Shown here: positions 13,085 to 20,675 of the stretch, piece after piece
Layout: each line of letters starts with the position of its first letter
How positions within the stretch are numbered: position 1 is the first letter of the stretch
From: JBAXGW01 sp037139195
Lineage (GTDB): Bacteria > Bacteroidota > Bacteroidia > Bacteroidales > JAHJDW01
DNA: 25,357 bases
Assembly: GCA_037139195.1 (NCBI GenBank)
Contig: JBAXGW010000062.1
Span: forward strand, 1-25,357
Direction: 5' to 3'
Notes under the pieces: model-generated
What the model saw: the letters and a program-made list of their open reading frames with translations, nothing else
Told to the model about the DNA's origin: nothing
The model's database searches: none
Position numbers and translations under genes: made by a program

Positions 13085-15576
13085 TTCTTTATGAACTTAA
13101 TAATTTGCTGACCGCCTTCAAAATGTATTTTAACAAAATAGGTTCCCTCCACTAACATTGAAACATCTATTTTTAGCTCTTTTTGATAAGAATCACAATT
13201 TAAATTCAACACATTTCTTCCTACAACATCCAATACCATTACTTTCGTTATTGATGAACTAGACTTTATATTTACAAAGTCGTTTGTTGGATTTGGATAA
13301 ATTGAACATTTAGCAGGCTCCTTCGAATCAACACTAGTGGCAACTGAGTATAAATCCGACTCCCAAATTCCTCTTCCATAAGTAGCAGCTCTTAATTTAT
13401 TGTTTACGTAGTTTATTTCTAACTCGTTTACTATAACATTTGGCAAACCATCATTATATTCAACCCACTGCGTCATTGTAGAATCTGTATAATAAATTCC
13501 AATTTCAGTACCTAAATATATAGCCCCGTTTGAATGCTCGTCATGAGTTATACTTTTAAAATTCATATTGGTCATATTCTTTTTTATACTTGTAAAACTT
13601 GTGCCAGCATTTCCAGAAAAATACACACCATCAACCGAGCCAGTTGTTGTAACCCAAACTTGCTCAGGATTTGTTTTATTTACATAAATATCTGTAATGT
13701 AAGAACTTGAACCACCAGGCATTGAACTCAACCATGTTTGGCCTGCATTTTTTGAAATATACAAAGTTGAAGTTGTTGCATAATACAAATAATTTGGGTT
13801 AGAAGGTGCAATGGCTAAATCTCTAATTTCAGTATTTATCGTTGTTAAAGCAGTCCAATCAGCATTTACTCCACCTGAAGTAGAAACATATAGATTGTCG
13901 TAAGCAGCATAAATAGTATTAGGCGAAGTTGGATGAATTACATAAGGGGTTACCCAACCTCCGGTTGCACCTTGAACAGATACATCGAGAAAAGTATCAC
14001 CACCATCGGTTGTTCTTTGAAGTCCACCATTTTGACTACACACATAAGCTGTAGAGCTATTAGAATAATCAACAACACATTCCATTCCATCTGCTCCAAC
14101 AACATGCGTCCACGACCCCGACTGATATTTATTACATCCATTGTCTTGAGCACCTGCATAAATTAAATTAGCACTATTTGGGTCGCCACCCATCCTATAA
14201 AACTGAGTAATACCAAGCCCACTACTTATATTATTCCATGAAACGCCTTGATCGTCAGTTCTAAAAATACCACCATCACTTCCACAATAAAGTTTTGTGC
14301 CATAAAATTTCAAACAATGAATATCGGCATGCGTATAAGGCAAACCACTTCCTGTGTACCACATTGATGAGTTTAACCAATTTATGCCTCCATCATTGGA
14401 ATACCAAACATTAACACCTCCAATAAATATTTTTTCGCTACTAGTTGGCGAAACAGCAATTGCTAAATCATACCATCCTTGTCCTGAATCATCTGAACCA
14501 TCTGCTGCATAACCCAGTATATTTGGAGTGGTTGATTGAGTTGAAAAACTTGTTCCCGAATTAGTAGAGCGATAAACTCCTTGAAATGAGCTATTGCTAT
14601 TTGATGCTAACAAATACACATAGGCTGAATTTAAAGAAGTAACTGCAATTTCATATCGTTCAACGCCAGTTGGCAATCCACTCGTAACCTGAGTAAATGT
14701 AAGACCAGAATTTGATGATTTAATAAATTTATCGGAAACAGCATAAAGCACTGTTGTATCATTTGGTTTATAACAAATATTTTTTATTTCAGAACTTCCA
14801 GCTCCCATTTTAGTCCAAGTAGTACCCGAATTGTAAGTTACATAAATTCCAGCACCTGTTGCTGCGAACATTGTTGCTACTCTTAAAGGATTTATAATTA
14901 ATTTATTAATATTTCCAGCGCTTGTTAAACCCGAGCTAACCCAAGTTGCACCTGCATCTGTTGACTTTAGCACTCCGAAAGCAGGAGCATCACTTGCATC
15001 TCTGTCGCCTGTTCCAACATAAACAATATTTGGATTACTTGGATTTACAACTACCGATGATGTGCCAAGAGAAGTTTGGTTATCAAATGTTGTATTCCAT
15101 GTTTGCCCTGCATTATTTGATTTCCAAACGCCGCCCGAAGGTGTTGCAATATAAATAGTATTATTATCAGTGCTAACGCACATATCATTCACTCTACCAT
15201 TACCAGGATTATAACCACTTGTACCATTTGTCCATGATAAAATTCCTAGTGGAGTCCAATTTGCAATTGAATTTGCTGATTTGTTTGCACCTTTTTTAAA
15301 TGTAATATATTCGTTTATATACTTATCAGGCGAAGGAATAATACCATCAGGAAATGATTTAGGTTCCATGTCGTATTCCCACCTTTTGTATTGTTTATAT
15401 CCTTTGCACTTTTCATAAGGCTTATTGCCCCAATATTTTTTAAATGCAGATTGAATTTCAAAAAAAGTAGGTTTTGCATTCGATTTCGTTAAGTATTTTG
15501 CTTGCATCCATGGCTGAGCAGAAACACTACAAGTAAAAACAATGGAAACAATCCAAATAAATAGTCTTTTTTTCAT
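13081..15576 (-). CDS. Secreted BNR/Asp-box (sortilin-like) protein with T9SS sorting domain
   Basis: An 831-residue secreted protein. It has a signal peptide (KKRLFIWIVSIVFTCSVSA, cleavage near 20), a short linker, then about 600 residues of VPS10/sialidase-type beta-propeller blades. The blades are marked by many Asp-box-like turns: SNNAGQTW, STDAGATW, SSNSGLTF, STNSGTSF, SNDGGINW, TDDQGVSW, TTDGGDTF, SKNAGQTW and SGNAGTSF. The C-terminal ~75 residues (from SIYPNPTNDFVNI, about 758, to FIKN) are a T9SS type A sorting domain, directing outer-membrane passage and surface attachment or release. Proteins of this build are often annotated as glycosyl hydrolase or exo-alpha-sialidase, but the catalytic residues of a sialidase are not evident, so binding or another role is possible. 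It overlaps the convergent peptidase gene by 4 bp at the 3' end. Confidence 0.92.
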   Translation of the reverse strand: MKKRLFIWIVSIVFTCSVSAQPWMQAKYLTKSNAKPTFFEIQSAFKKYWGNKPYEKCKGYKQYKRWEYDMEPKSFPDGIIPSPDKYINEYITFKKGANKSANSIANWTPLGILSWTNGTSGYNPGNGRVNDMCVSTDNNTIYIATPSGGVWKSNNAGQTWNTTFDNQTSLGTSSVVVNPSNPNIVYVGTGDRDASDAPAFGVLKSTDAGATWVSSGLTSAGNINKLIINPLRVATMFAATGAGIYVTYNSGTTWTKMGAGSSEIKNICYKPNDTTVLYAVSDKFIKSSNSGLTFTQVTSGLPTGVERYEIAVTSLNSAYVYLLASNSNSSFQGVYRSTNSGTSFSTQSTTPNILGYAADGSDDSGQGWYDLAIAVSPTSSEKIFIGGVNVWYSNDGGINWLNSSMWYTGSGLPYTHADIHCLKFYGTKLYCGSDGGIFRTDDQGVSWNNISSGLGITQFYRMGGDPNSANLIYAGAQDNGCNKYQSGSWTHVVGADGMECVVDYSNSSTAYVCSQNGGLQRTTDGGDTFLDVSVQGATGGWVTPYVIHPTSPNTIYAAYDNLYVSTSGGVNADWTALTTINTEIRDLAIAPSNPNYLYYATTSTLYISKNAGQTWLSSMPGGSSSYITDIYVNKTNPEQVWVTTTGSVDGVYFSGNAGTSFTSIKKNMTNMNFKSITHDEHSNGAIYLGTEIGIYYTDSTMTQWVEYNDGLPNVIVNELEINYVNNKLRAATYGRGIWESDLYSVATSVDSKEPAKCSIYPNPTNDFVNIKSSSSITKVMVLDVVGRNVLNLNCDSYQKELKIDVSMLVEGTYFVKIHFEGGQQIIKFIKN

Positions 15577-15593
15577 AGAGTGGCGGTTTTAGG

Positions 15594-15621
15594 TAAAAAA
15601 AATACCTAACAAAACGTTAGG
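15594..15621 (-). terminator. Terminator or alternative hairpin before the BNR gene
   Basis: On the minus strand, CCTAAC-GTTTT-GTTAGG then A and T8 form a compact intrinsic terminator for the triple-FKBP gene. The 3' arm TTAGGT can instead pair with ACCTAA just after the T-run, an alternative fold that would exclude the first. The BNR start codon is about 20 nt further on. Confidence 0.55.
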
Positions 15622-15635
15622 CATTTTCAAATATA
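15605..15635 (-). promoter_or_regulatory. Promoter overlapping a leader hairpin upstream of the BNR gene
   Basis: On the minus strand TATATTTG (15635-15628) exactly matches the -7 consensus. No TTG is at -33, only a T-run. Transcription would begin near 15621, at the start of hairpin CCTAAC (15621-15616) / GTTAGG (15610-15605), which is followed by a U8 run. The same hairpin can serve as terminator for the FKBP gene upstream. Confidence 0.5.
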
Positions 15636-15686
15636 CAGTAAGAATAATATTAAAAAAAATAATTCATAAAAAAACTTAATTTTTTT

Positions 15687-16841
15687 TTATTCTACTTTTA
15701 ATAATTCTACATCAAAAACCAATGTAGCCTTAGCTGGAATTGGACCATAGCCATTTTCGCCATAAGCCAAATTATAGGGTATTATTAGTCTTATTTTTCC
15801 ACCAGCATTCATTAAAGCAACGCCTTCGTCCCAACCTTTAATAACGCCACCTCTTCCTAACTCAAAAGTAAATGGCTCGCCTTTTTTAACTGACGAATCA
15901 AATACTTTTCCATCTTCTAAATAACCTGTATAATGCACAGTTACTTTTCTAAATACTGTTGCTTTGGCACCTTTACCTTTTTCAACAACGATATATTTTA
16001 GTCCGCTAGCTGTTGTAACAGTGTCTTTTCCTTCAACTTTATAGGGCTGAACTTCAACCGCTTTTGCAAACGATACAATTTCAACATCAAAAATTAAATC
16101 TGAATTAGCAGGAATTCCTCCATTTTCTTTGCTTCCATAAGCTAAATGTGAAGGAATAATAATACGAGCTTTTTCGCCTACTTTTAATTGCAACAACCCT
16201 TCGTCAAAACCTGGAATCACAGCACCTACACCAACTGGAAAAGCTAATGCTTCATCTCTAGGAATAGAAGAATCGAACATTTTTCCATCTAACAAATAGC
16301 CCGAATAATGCACTTTTATATTTCCACCTTTTTCTACCTGAGCTCCCGTTGATTTATTAAGTAAAACGTATTTAACACCACTTGCTAATTTGATTGTATC
16401 TTTCCCTGTTACGTCAAAAGGTTTTGGCTGTTTTATTACCTTAACAAGTTCAACATCAAAAATTAAAGTAGAATTTGCAGGAATAGAACCTCGCTGAGTA
16501 TCACCATAAGCAATTTTAGGCGGAATTGTAAATACTGCTTTATCGCCAACATGAAGATAGCTAAGACCTTCATCCCACCCTTTTATTACTTGACCTTTTC
16601 CCAACATAAACGATATTGGCTCTCCTCTTTTAACAGAGCTATCGAAAACAGTATCATTTGTGAATTTTCCTGTATAGTGAACAAATACCATATCACCTAC
16701 TTCAGCTTTAACGCCTTTTCCTTTACTCGTTATTTTATATTGCAAGCCACTTTCGGTGGTAATAACTTTTGGAGTTGAACATGATTCCATAATAAAAACA
16801 ATTGATAATAATGTGAAAAGATTCACAACTACTTTATTCAT
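15687..16841 (-). CDS. Lipoprotein with three tandem FKBP-type peptidyl-prolyl isomerase domains
   Basis: A 384-residue lipoprotein (lipobox ending at Cys21, IMESC) carrying three complete FKBP domains, at about 31-135, 152-256 and 280-384. Each has the GLQY/GVKY/GLKY entry strand, VHYTG or VHYSG, a DG-x-F-DSS segment (in domain 1 NDTVFDSS), VIKGWDEG or VIPGFDEG, IP-x-x-LAYG or its variant and a closing FDVE strand. The active-site aromatic residues are preserved in all three, so all could be active proline isomerases. It likely acts in the periplasm, assisting folding of exported proteins, which suits the T9SS genes beside it. One to two FKBP domains is usual for bacterial lipoproteins, and three suggests internal duplication. 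Its ATG is only about 13 nt after a terminator that closes the previous FKBP gene. Confidence 0.95.
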   Translation of the reverse strand: MNKVVVNLFTLLSIVFIMESCSTPKVITTESGLQYKITSKGKGVKAEVGDMVFVHYTGKFTNDTVFDSSVKRGEPISFMLGKGQVIKGWDEGLSYLHVGDKAVFTIPPKIAYGDTQRGSIPANSTLIFDVELVKVIKQPKPFDVTGKDTIKLASGVKYVLLNKSTGAQVEKGGNIKVHYSGYLLDGKMFDSSIPRDEALAFPVGVGAVIPGFDEGLLQLKVGEKARIIIPSHLAYGSKENGGIPANSDLIFDVEIVSFAKAVEVQPYKVEGKDTVTTASGLKYIVVEKGKGAKATVFRKVTVHYTGYLEDGKVFDSSVKKGEPFTFELGRGGVIKGWDEGVALMNAGGKIRLIIPYNLAYGENGYGPIPAKATLVFDVELLKVE

Positions 16842-16854
16842 AAATATTTGATTT

Positions 16855-16890
16855 AAAAAAAAGCCTCTGAAAGATTAATTTCAGAGGCTT
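16855..16890 (-). terminator. Strong terminator between the two FKBP genes
   Basis: Perfect 12-bp stem AAGCCTCTGAAA / TTTCAGAGGCTT with a 6-nt loop (16861-16890), followed in the minus direction by T6 or more (16860-16855). It ends the 16902-17816 gene. The next gene starts about 13 nt later with no TAnnTTTG box between, so read-through may control it. Confidence 0.92.
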
Positions 16891-16901
16891 AATATTGATA
16901 T

Positions 16902-17816
16902 TTATTTAACATCCAGTACTTCAACTTCAAAAACCAAAGTGCTAAAAGCAGGAATCATTTCTCCCATTGCTCTTTCGCCATAACCTAATTTTGAAGGAAT
17001 AATTAATTTAGCTTTTTGGCCAACTGACATAGTTGCTAAGGCTTCATCCCATCCAGGAATTACTTCACCTTTACCTAGGTTAACTGGAAATGGCTCATAT
17101 TTACGATTTGGATTTAAAATATTAAATTTCTCTGCTACCGATTTTACGCTAGTATCAAATACTTTTCCATCTAACAAAGAACCAGTGTAATTAACAACTA
17201 CAGTGCTATTTGAAGAAGCTTTTTTACCAGTTCCTTTTTTCGTAGTGATAATATACAGACCAGAAGCTGTAGGTGTAGCAGTAATTTTATTTTCTGTTAA
17301 ATAAAGTTGCAAATTATCATTTTCTGTTTTAGCCATGTTTTGAGATGCTTCAGCTTGTTGTTTTTGGAATTGGCTTATGCGTTTTTCCCATTCAGCTTTA
17401 GGAATTAAAGAATCTACTCTAATACTAAAATAGAACAATTGACCTTTTAAACTATCAGGAAGTTGAAATTGTCCATGTTTTGTCAAAGTATCAACTGGAA
17501 CAATAAATGAACCACTATCACCAGCTGCAAATAACCAAAATGCTTCAGCCATATCGCCTTTATATTTGAATGCGCTAACTGGAACATAAGATGGAACAGG
17601 TTCTTTTCTGGTATCAAAAAATATACTTCCTTTTTCAGTTTTACATAAAATCTCTACAAGAACAACATCGCCCTCTTTAGGCATAACGTCGCTAGCACCT
17701 TTTTTATCCACTTTATAATACAAACCGTTGTCCGTTTTTTTATAGCCTGGATATTTACTACACCCTACTATTCCGAACATTGCTAAAGCAACAAAACCCA
17801 AAATTATTTTTTTCAT
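16902..17816 (-). CDS. FKBP-type peptidyl-prolyl isomerase lipoprotein
   Basis: A 304-residue lipoprotein. I place the start at 17816, giving the signal MKKIILGFVALAMFGIVGC with lipobox Cys19. The longer frame from 17855 adds 13 residues, overlaps the DUF4293 stop and would spoil the signal peptide. Residues about 25-140 form a degenerate FKBP-like domain (GLYYKVDKKG, VVLVEILCKTEKG, SFIVPVDTL) lacking the usual active-site motifs. A charged, Gln-rich helix follows (WEKRISQFQKQQAEASQN, near 145-165). Residues about 186-304 are a canonical FKBP domain (VVNYTGSLLDGKVFDTS, VIPGWDEAL, IPSKLGYGERA, LVFEVEVLDV), with a short insertion after FDTSVK. The build of chaperone-like helix plus C-terminal FKBP resembles FkpA/Mip proteins of the periplasm. 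It is 38 bp downstream of DUF4293. Confidence 0.93.
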   Translation of the reverse strand: MKKIILGFVALAMFGIVGCSKYPGYKKTDNGLYYKVDKKGASDVMPKEGDVVLVEILCKTEKGSIFFDTRKEPVPSYVPVSAFKYKGDMAEAFWLFAAGDSGSFIVPVDTLTKHGQFQLPDSLKGQLFYFSIRVDSLIPKAEWEKRISQFQKQQAEASQNMAKTENDNLQLYLTENKITATPTASGLYIITTKKGTGKKASSNSTVVVNYTGSLLDGKVFDTSVKSVAEKFNILNPNRKYEPFPVNLGKGEVIPGWDEALATMSVGQKAKLIIPSKLGYGERAMGEMIPAFSTLVFEVEVLDVK

Positions 17817-17854
17817 AAATTTAAAAATTGATTGTTTAATTAATATATAATACA

Positions 17855-18313
17855 TTATCTGATTCTTTCTGCTGACCTAACTTTATCATCATCTTTTTTT
17901 ATACCTCTGATAGCAAGATAATTAAAAATTAATGACAATAAAGGAAATAAAAATGCAAATGTAAACGATACATTGATTTCACCCAAATTGTTTTTCAAAA
18001 TAAAAAATGGATATAATACATATACCATAAAGAATAAAAGCAGCAACAAAGCAAACAACATTTTTGCTAGTTTTATTTGGTATTTGCGATTCTTAAAATT
18101 AAAAACAATAAACATTGCAAAAATAATTGACGAAATATTTACTGCTATTAAAGGATAATTTCTAAAAACTAAGGTGGAATCTATATTATTTATGCCATGT
18201 AAAAAGTAATTTAAATCCTTTACTCCTGATATATTTGCAATTGGCATCATAAATAAAACAACTCCAAATATTGCAATTAACAATAAATAAACACTTTGAA
18301 TTCGCTGAATCAT
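17855..18313 (-). CDS. DUF4293 integral membrane protein
   Basis: A 152-residue membrane protein of the DUF4293 family, which is specific to Bacteroidota and functionally unassigned. The start at 18313 gives the family N-terminus MIQRIQSVYLLL; the frame is open to 18352 but the extra 13 residues are not typical. Four hydrophobic segments are visible (about 5-25, 50-70, 78-102 and 112-135), and the C-terminus DDDKVRSAERIR matches the charged tail usual in this family. It is divergent from rho, a neighbourhood I recall as common in the phylum, and heads a minus-strand run with the FKBP genes. Confidence 0.9.
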   Translation of the reverse strand: MIQRIQSVYLLLIAIFGVVLFMMPIANISGVKDLNYFLHGINNIDSTLVFRNYPLIAVNISSIIFAMFIVFNFKNRKYQIKLAKMLFALLLLLFFMVYVLYPFFILKNNLGEINVSFTFAFLFPLLSLIFNYLAIRGIKKDDDKVRSAERIR

Positions 18314-18339
18314 TTTTAATTGTTTTTTGAAATAATTTT

Positions 18340-18347
18340 CAAAAATA
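18340..18347 (-). promoter_or_regulatory. Candidate promoter of the DUF4293-FKBP unit
   Basis: On the minus strand TATTTTTG (18347-18340) exactly matches TAnnTTTG, about 27 nt before the chosen ATG at 18313. No TTG occurs at the expected -33 distance. Confidence 0.4.
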
Positions 18348-18359
18348 AGCAAAATTTTA

Positions 18360-18392
18360 TTTGTATTTATTAATTTTTTATTTGTAATATTG
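18360..18392 (+). promoter_or_regulatory. Candidate rho promoter
   Basis: TTTG (18360-18363), a 21-nt spacer and TAATATTG (18385-18392), one base from TAnnTTTG. The leader to the rho ATG would be about 100 nt. It lies back to back with the DUF4293 promoter. Confidence 0.5.
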
Positions 18393-18500
18393 CAATACGA
18401 TTCCGCTGATACATTTTCTTGTATTAGATAAAATCACAAAAACACCCTTCTTTATAATCAAATCAAACAATCAATCCATTATAAATCAACCTCATACTTC

Positions 18501-20390
18501 ATGTACGATATTTTAGAACTTAACAGCAAGTTACTACCAGAATTAAAAGAAATTGCAAAAAAACTTACCGTTAATAAATTTGAAAATCTAAAAAAACAAG
18601 ATTTAATATATGCTATATTGGATCAACAAGCATTAATTCCAATAGCTGAAGAAAAAAAACCAATTGTTCCTAATGAAAATAAAGACAAACGACCTCGTAA
18701 AGTTTTTTCAACTAGCGACAAAAGGAACAATCCAGCTAATAACAACAAATTAGTAAGTAGCAATCCTATTGAATCTCCAAAGTCAAAATTCAATCCTACA
18801 AATACTTCTAAACCTCTTCCAACAAAAGAAATTCTTAATATTGAAACAAGTCCTATTCAAAATAAAGAACCTTTTGCTGAAAACGAAATAAAAATATCTA
18901 ACAAAGCTGCTTTTTTGAATAAAAACAAAAAAGCAGTAGAAGAAAAACCTAAGGTTGAACTTTTAAACGATATAGAAGCAACATTTCCCGACATTAATTT
19001 ATCGGAACCATTATTGACTATTGAACCCGAAGCAGCTGTAGAAGTTGTTACTACTAACTTAAATAATAATGAAATTAATATTTCAGATGTAAATGTAAGC
19101 TCTAATAATTCTGAAAATGGAAACATAGAAGCAGAAAGCACTTCTGAAATTAAATCTACCGAAACACCAAATACAGAAGAAACCGAAAAGAAAAATTTTG
19201 GTGATAAAAACAGAGACAATCAGAATCGACCTAGATTCAATAACGAGAAAAGATTTGAACCTACTTATGATTTTGATGGAATAGTTTCAGCCGAAGGTGT
19301 ACTTGAAATTATGCCTGATGGATACGGTTTTTTACGTTCTTCGGATTATAATTATTTAAATTCGCCCGATGATATTTATGTATCACAATCTCAAATTAAA
19401 CTTTTTGGCTTAAAAACGGGCGATACCGTTCAAGGAACAATTCGTCCTCCAAGAGAAGGCGAAAAATATTTTCCACTTATTAAAGTAGAATTTATCAATA
19501 ATTTAGAACCAGCTGCCATTCGCGACCGTGTTCCTTTTGATTATTTAACTCCATTATTTCCAAACGAAAAATTTACACTTACTGGCCATAAAGAAAATGA
19601 TGTAACAACACGTTTCATTGATTTATTTACTCCAATTGGTAAAGGACAAAGAGGATTAATTGTTGCACAACCTAAAACAGGAAAAACAACTATATTAAAA
19701 AAGATAGCAAATGCTATTGCTGCAAATCATCCAGAAGCATATTTAATTATTCTGCTTATTGATGAAAGACCAGAAGAAGTAACCGACATGGAACGCAGCG
19801 TTAAAGCTGAAGTTGTGGCATCTACATTTGATGAGCCAGCTGAAAGACATGTTAAAATAGCAAATATAGTTCTGGAAAAAGCAAAAAGAATGGTTGAATG
19901 CGGGCATGATGTTGTAATTCTACTTGATTCAATTACTCGTTTAGCTAGAGCATTTAATACTGTTTCACCTGCATCGGGAAAAGTACTTTCTGGAGGTGTT
20001 GATTCAAATGCATTACATAAACCTAAACGTTTTTTTGGAGCAGCACGAAACATTGAAAATGGAGGTTCGCTTACAATTATTGCAACAGCATTAACTGAAA
20101 CTGGCTCTAAAATGGACGAAGTTATCTTCGAAGAGTTTAAAGGAACTGGAAACATGGAACTTCAGTTAGACAGAAAAATATCAAACAAACGTATTTATCC
20201 TGCTATTGACCTAGTTTCTTCAAGTACACGCAGAGATGATTTACTGGTTGACAAAGAAACTTTACAACGCCTTTGGGTACTTCGCAATCACTTAACCGAC
20301 ATGAACCCAATTGAAGCTATTGAATTACTTGGCGATAGAATTAAATTCACTCAGACTAACGAAGAATTTTTAATTGCAATGAACGGCTAA
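18501..20390 (+). CDS. rho: Transcription termination factor Rho
   Basis: Rho is the hexameric ATP-dependent RNA translocase that ends transcription of untranslated RNA. The protein has 629 residues against about 420 in E. coli. The Rho_N helical domain is at 1-45. An insertion of about 210 residues (46-256), rich in Asn, Glu, Ser and Lys, separates it from the cold-shock-like RNA-binding domain (about 257-335: GVLEIMPDGYGFLR ... DDIYVSQSQIKLFGL). The ATPase domain follows with Walker A AQPKTGKTT (389-397), Walker B-type VVILLDSITRLARA and the Q/R-loop region SGGVDSNALHKPKRFFGAARN. The insertion is typical of Bacteroidota Rho and is thought to aid RNA binding or phase separation. All catalytic motifs are intact. 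A terminator follows. Confidence 0.97.
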   Translation: MYDILELNSKLLPELKEIAKKLTVNKFENLKKQDLIYAILDQQALIPIAEEKKPIVPNENKDKRPRKVFSTSDKRNNPANNNKLVSSNPIESPKSKFNPTNTSKPLPTKEILNIETSPIQNKEPFAENEIKISNKAAFLNKNKKAVEEKPKVELLNDIEATFPDINLSEPLLTIEPEAAVEVVTTNLNNNEINISDVNVSSNNSENGNIEAESTSEIKSTETPNTEETEKKNFGDKNRDNQNRPRFNNEKRFEPTYDFDGIVSAEGVLEIMPDGYGFLRSSDYNYLNSPDDIYVSQSQIKLFGLKTGDTVQGTIRPPREGEKYFPLIKVEFINNLEPAAIRDRVPFDYLTPLFPNEKFTLTGHKENDVTTRFIDLFTPIGKGQRGLIVAQPKTGKTTILKKIANAIAANHPEAYLIILLIDERPEEVTDMERSVKAEVVASTFDEPAERHVKIANIVLEKAKRMVECGHDVVILLDSITRLARAFNTVSPASGKVLSGGVDSNALHKPKRFFGAARNIENGGSLTIIATALTETGSKMDEVIFEEFKGTGNMELQLDRKISNKRIYPAIDLVSSSTRRDDLLVDKETLQRLWVLRNHLTDMNPIEAIELLGDRIKFTQTNEEFLIAMNG

Positions 20391-20465
20391 ATTAGGTTGA
20401 GAGTTTATATAGTATAAAAGTTTAAAGTTTTTCTTTTTACATTATTATATCCTAAAAAAACAATG

Positions 20466-20500
20466 AAAAGTTATACCATAAAAGGTGTAACTTTTTTTTT
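20466..20500 (+). terminator. Intrinsic terminator after rho
   Basis: AAAAGTTATACC (20466-20477), 6-nt loop, GGTGTAACTTTT (20484-20495) with one G-T pair, followed by further T. It lies 75 bp after the rho stop. Confidence 0.85.
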
Positions 20501-20570
20501 GTATTAAATTCAACTAAACTTTGTTGAAAAAATATTTTAACAAAAATTAACATTACAAGTATATTATATT

Positions 20571-20578
20571 TATATTTG
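20571..20578 (+). promoter_or_regulatory. Candidate -7 box for the GEVED T9SS gene
   Basis: TATATTTG exactly matches TAnnTTTG. No TTG is seen 17-23 nt upstream. The 13-bp tandem repeat begins 3 nt later, near the likely transcription start. The leader would be about 90 nt. Confidence 0.45.
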
Positions 20579-20580
20579 TA

Positions 20581-20612
20581 TTTAGTAAATCGGTTTAGTA
20601 TATCGGTTTAGT
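20581..20612. repeat. 13-bp tandem repeat in the leader of the GEVED T9SS gene
   Basis: TTTAGTAAATCGG (20581-20593) and TTTAGTATATCGG (20594-20606), differing at one base, followed by TTTAGT. It sits immediately after a -7 box, where an operator or an early RNA signal could lie. Confidence 0.75.
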
Positions 20613-20675
20613 TGTATTCAAAATTGTGCCACCAAATTTGAAATTTTATTTTATTAATCAATAAGCTTTAATAAT

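Noticed and set aside
17817..17855. Upstream start of the FKBP gene at 17855
   Set aside because: It would put 13 residues ahead of a clear MKKIIL lipoprotein signal and overlap the DUF4293 stop. The start at 17816 fits better.
18314..18352. Upstream start of the DUF4293 gene at 18352
   Set aside because: The family N-terminus is MIQRIQ, found at 18313, and the -7 box at 18340-18347 would lie inside the longer frame.
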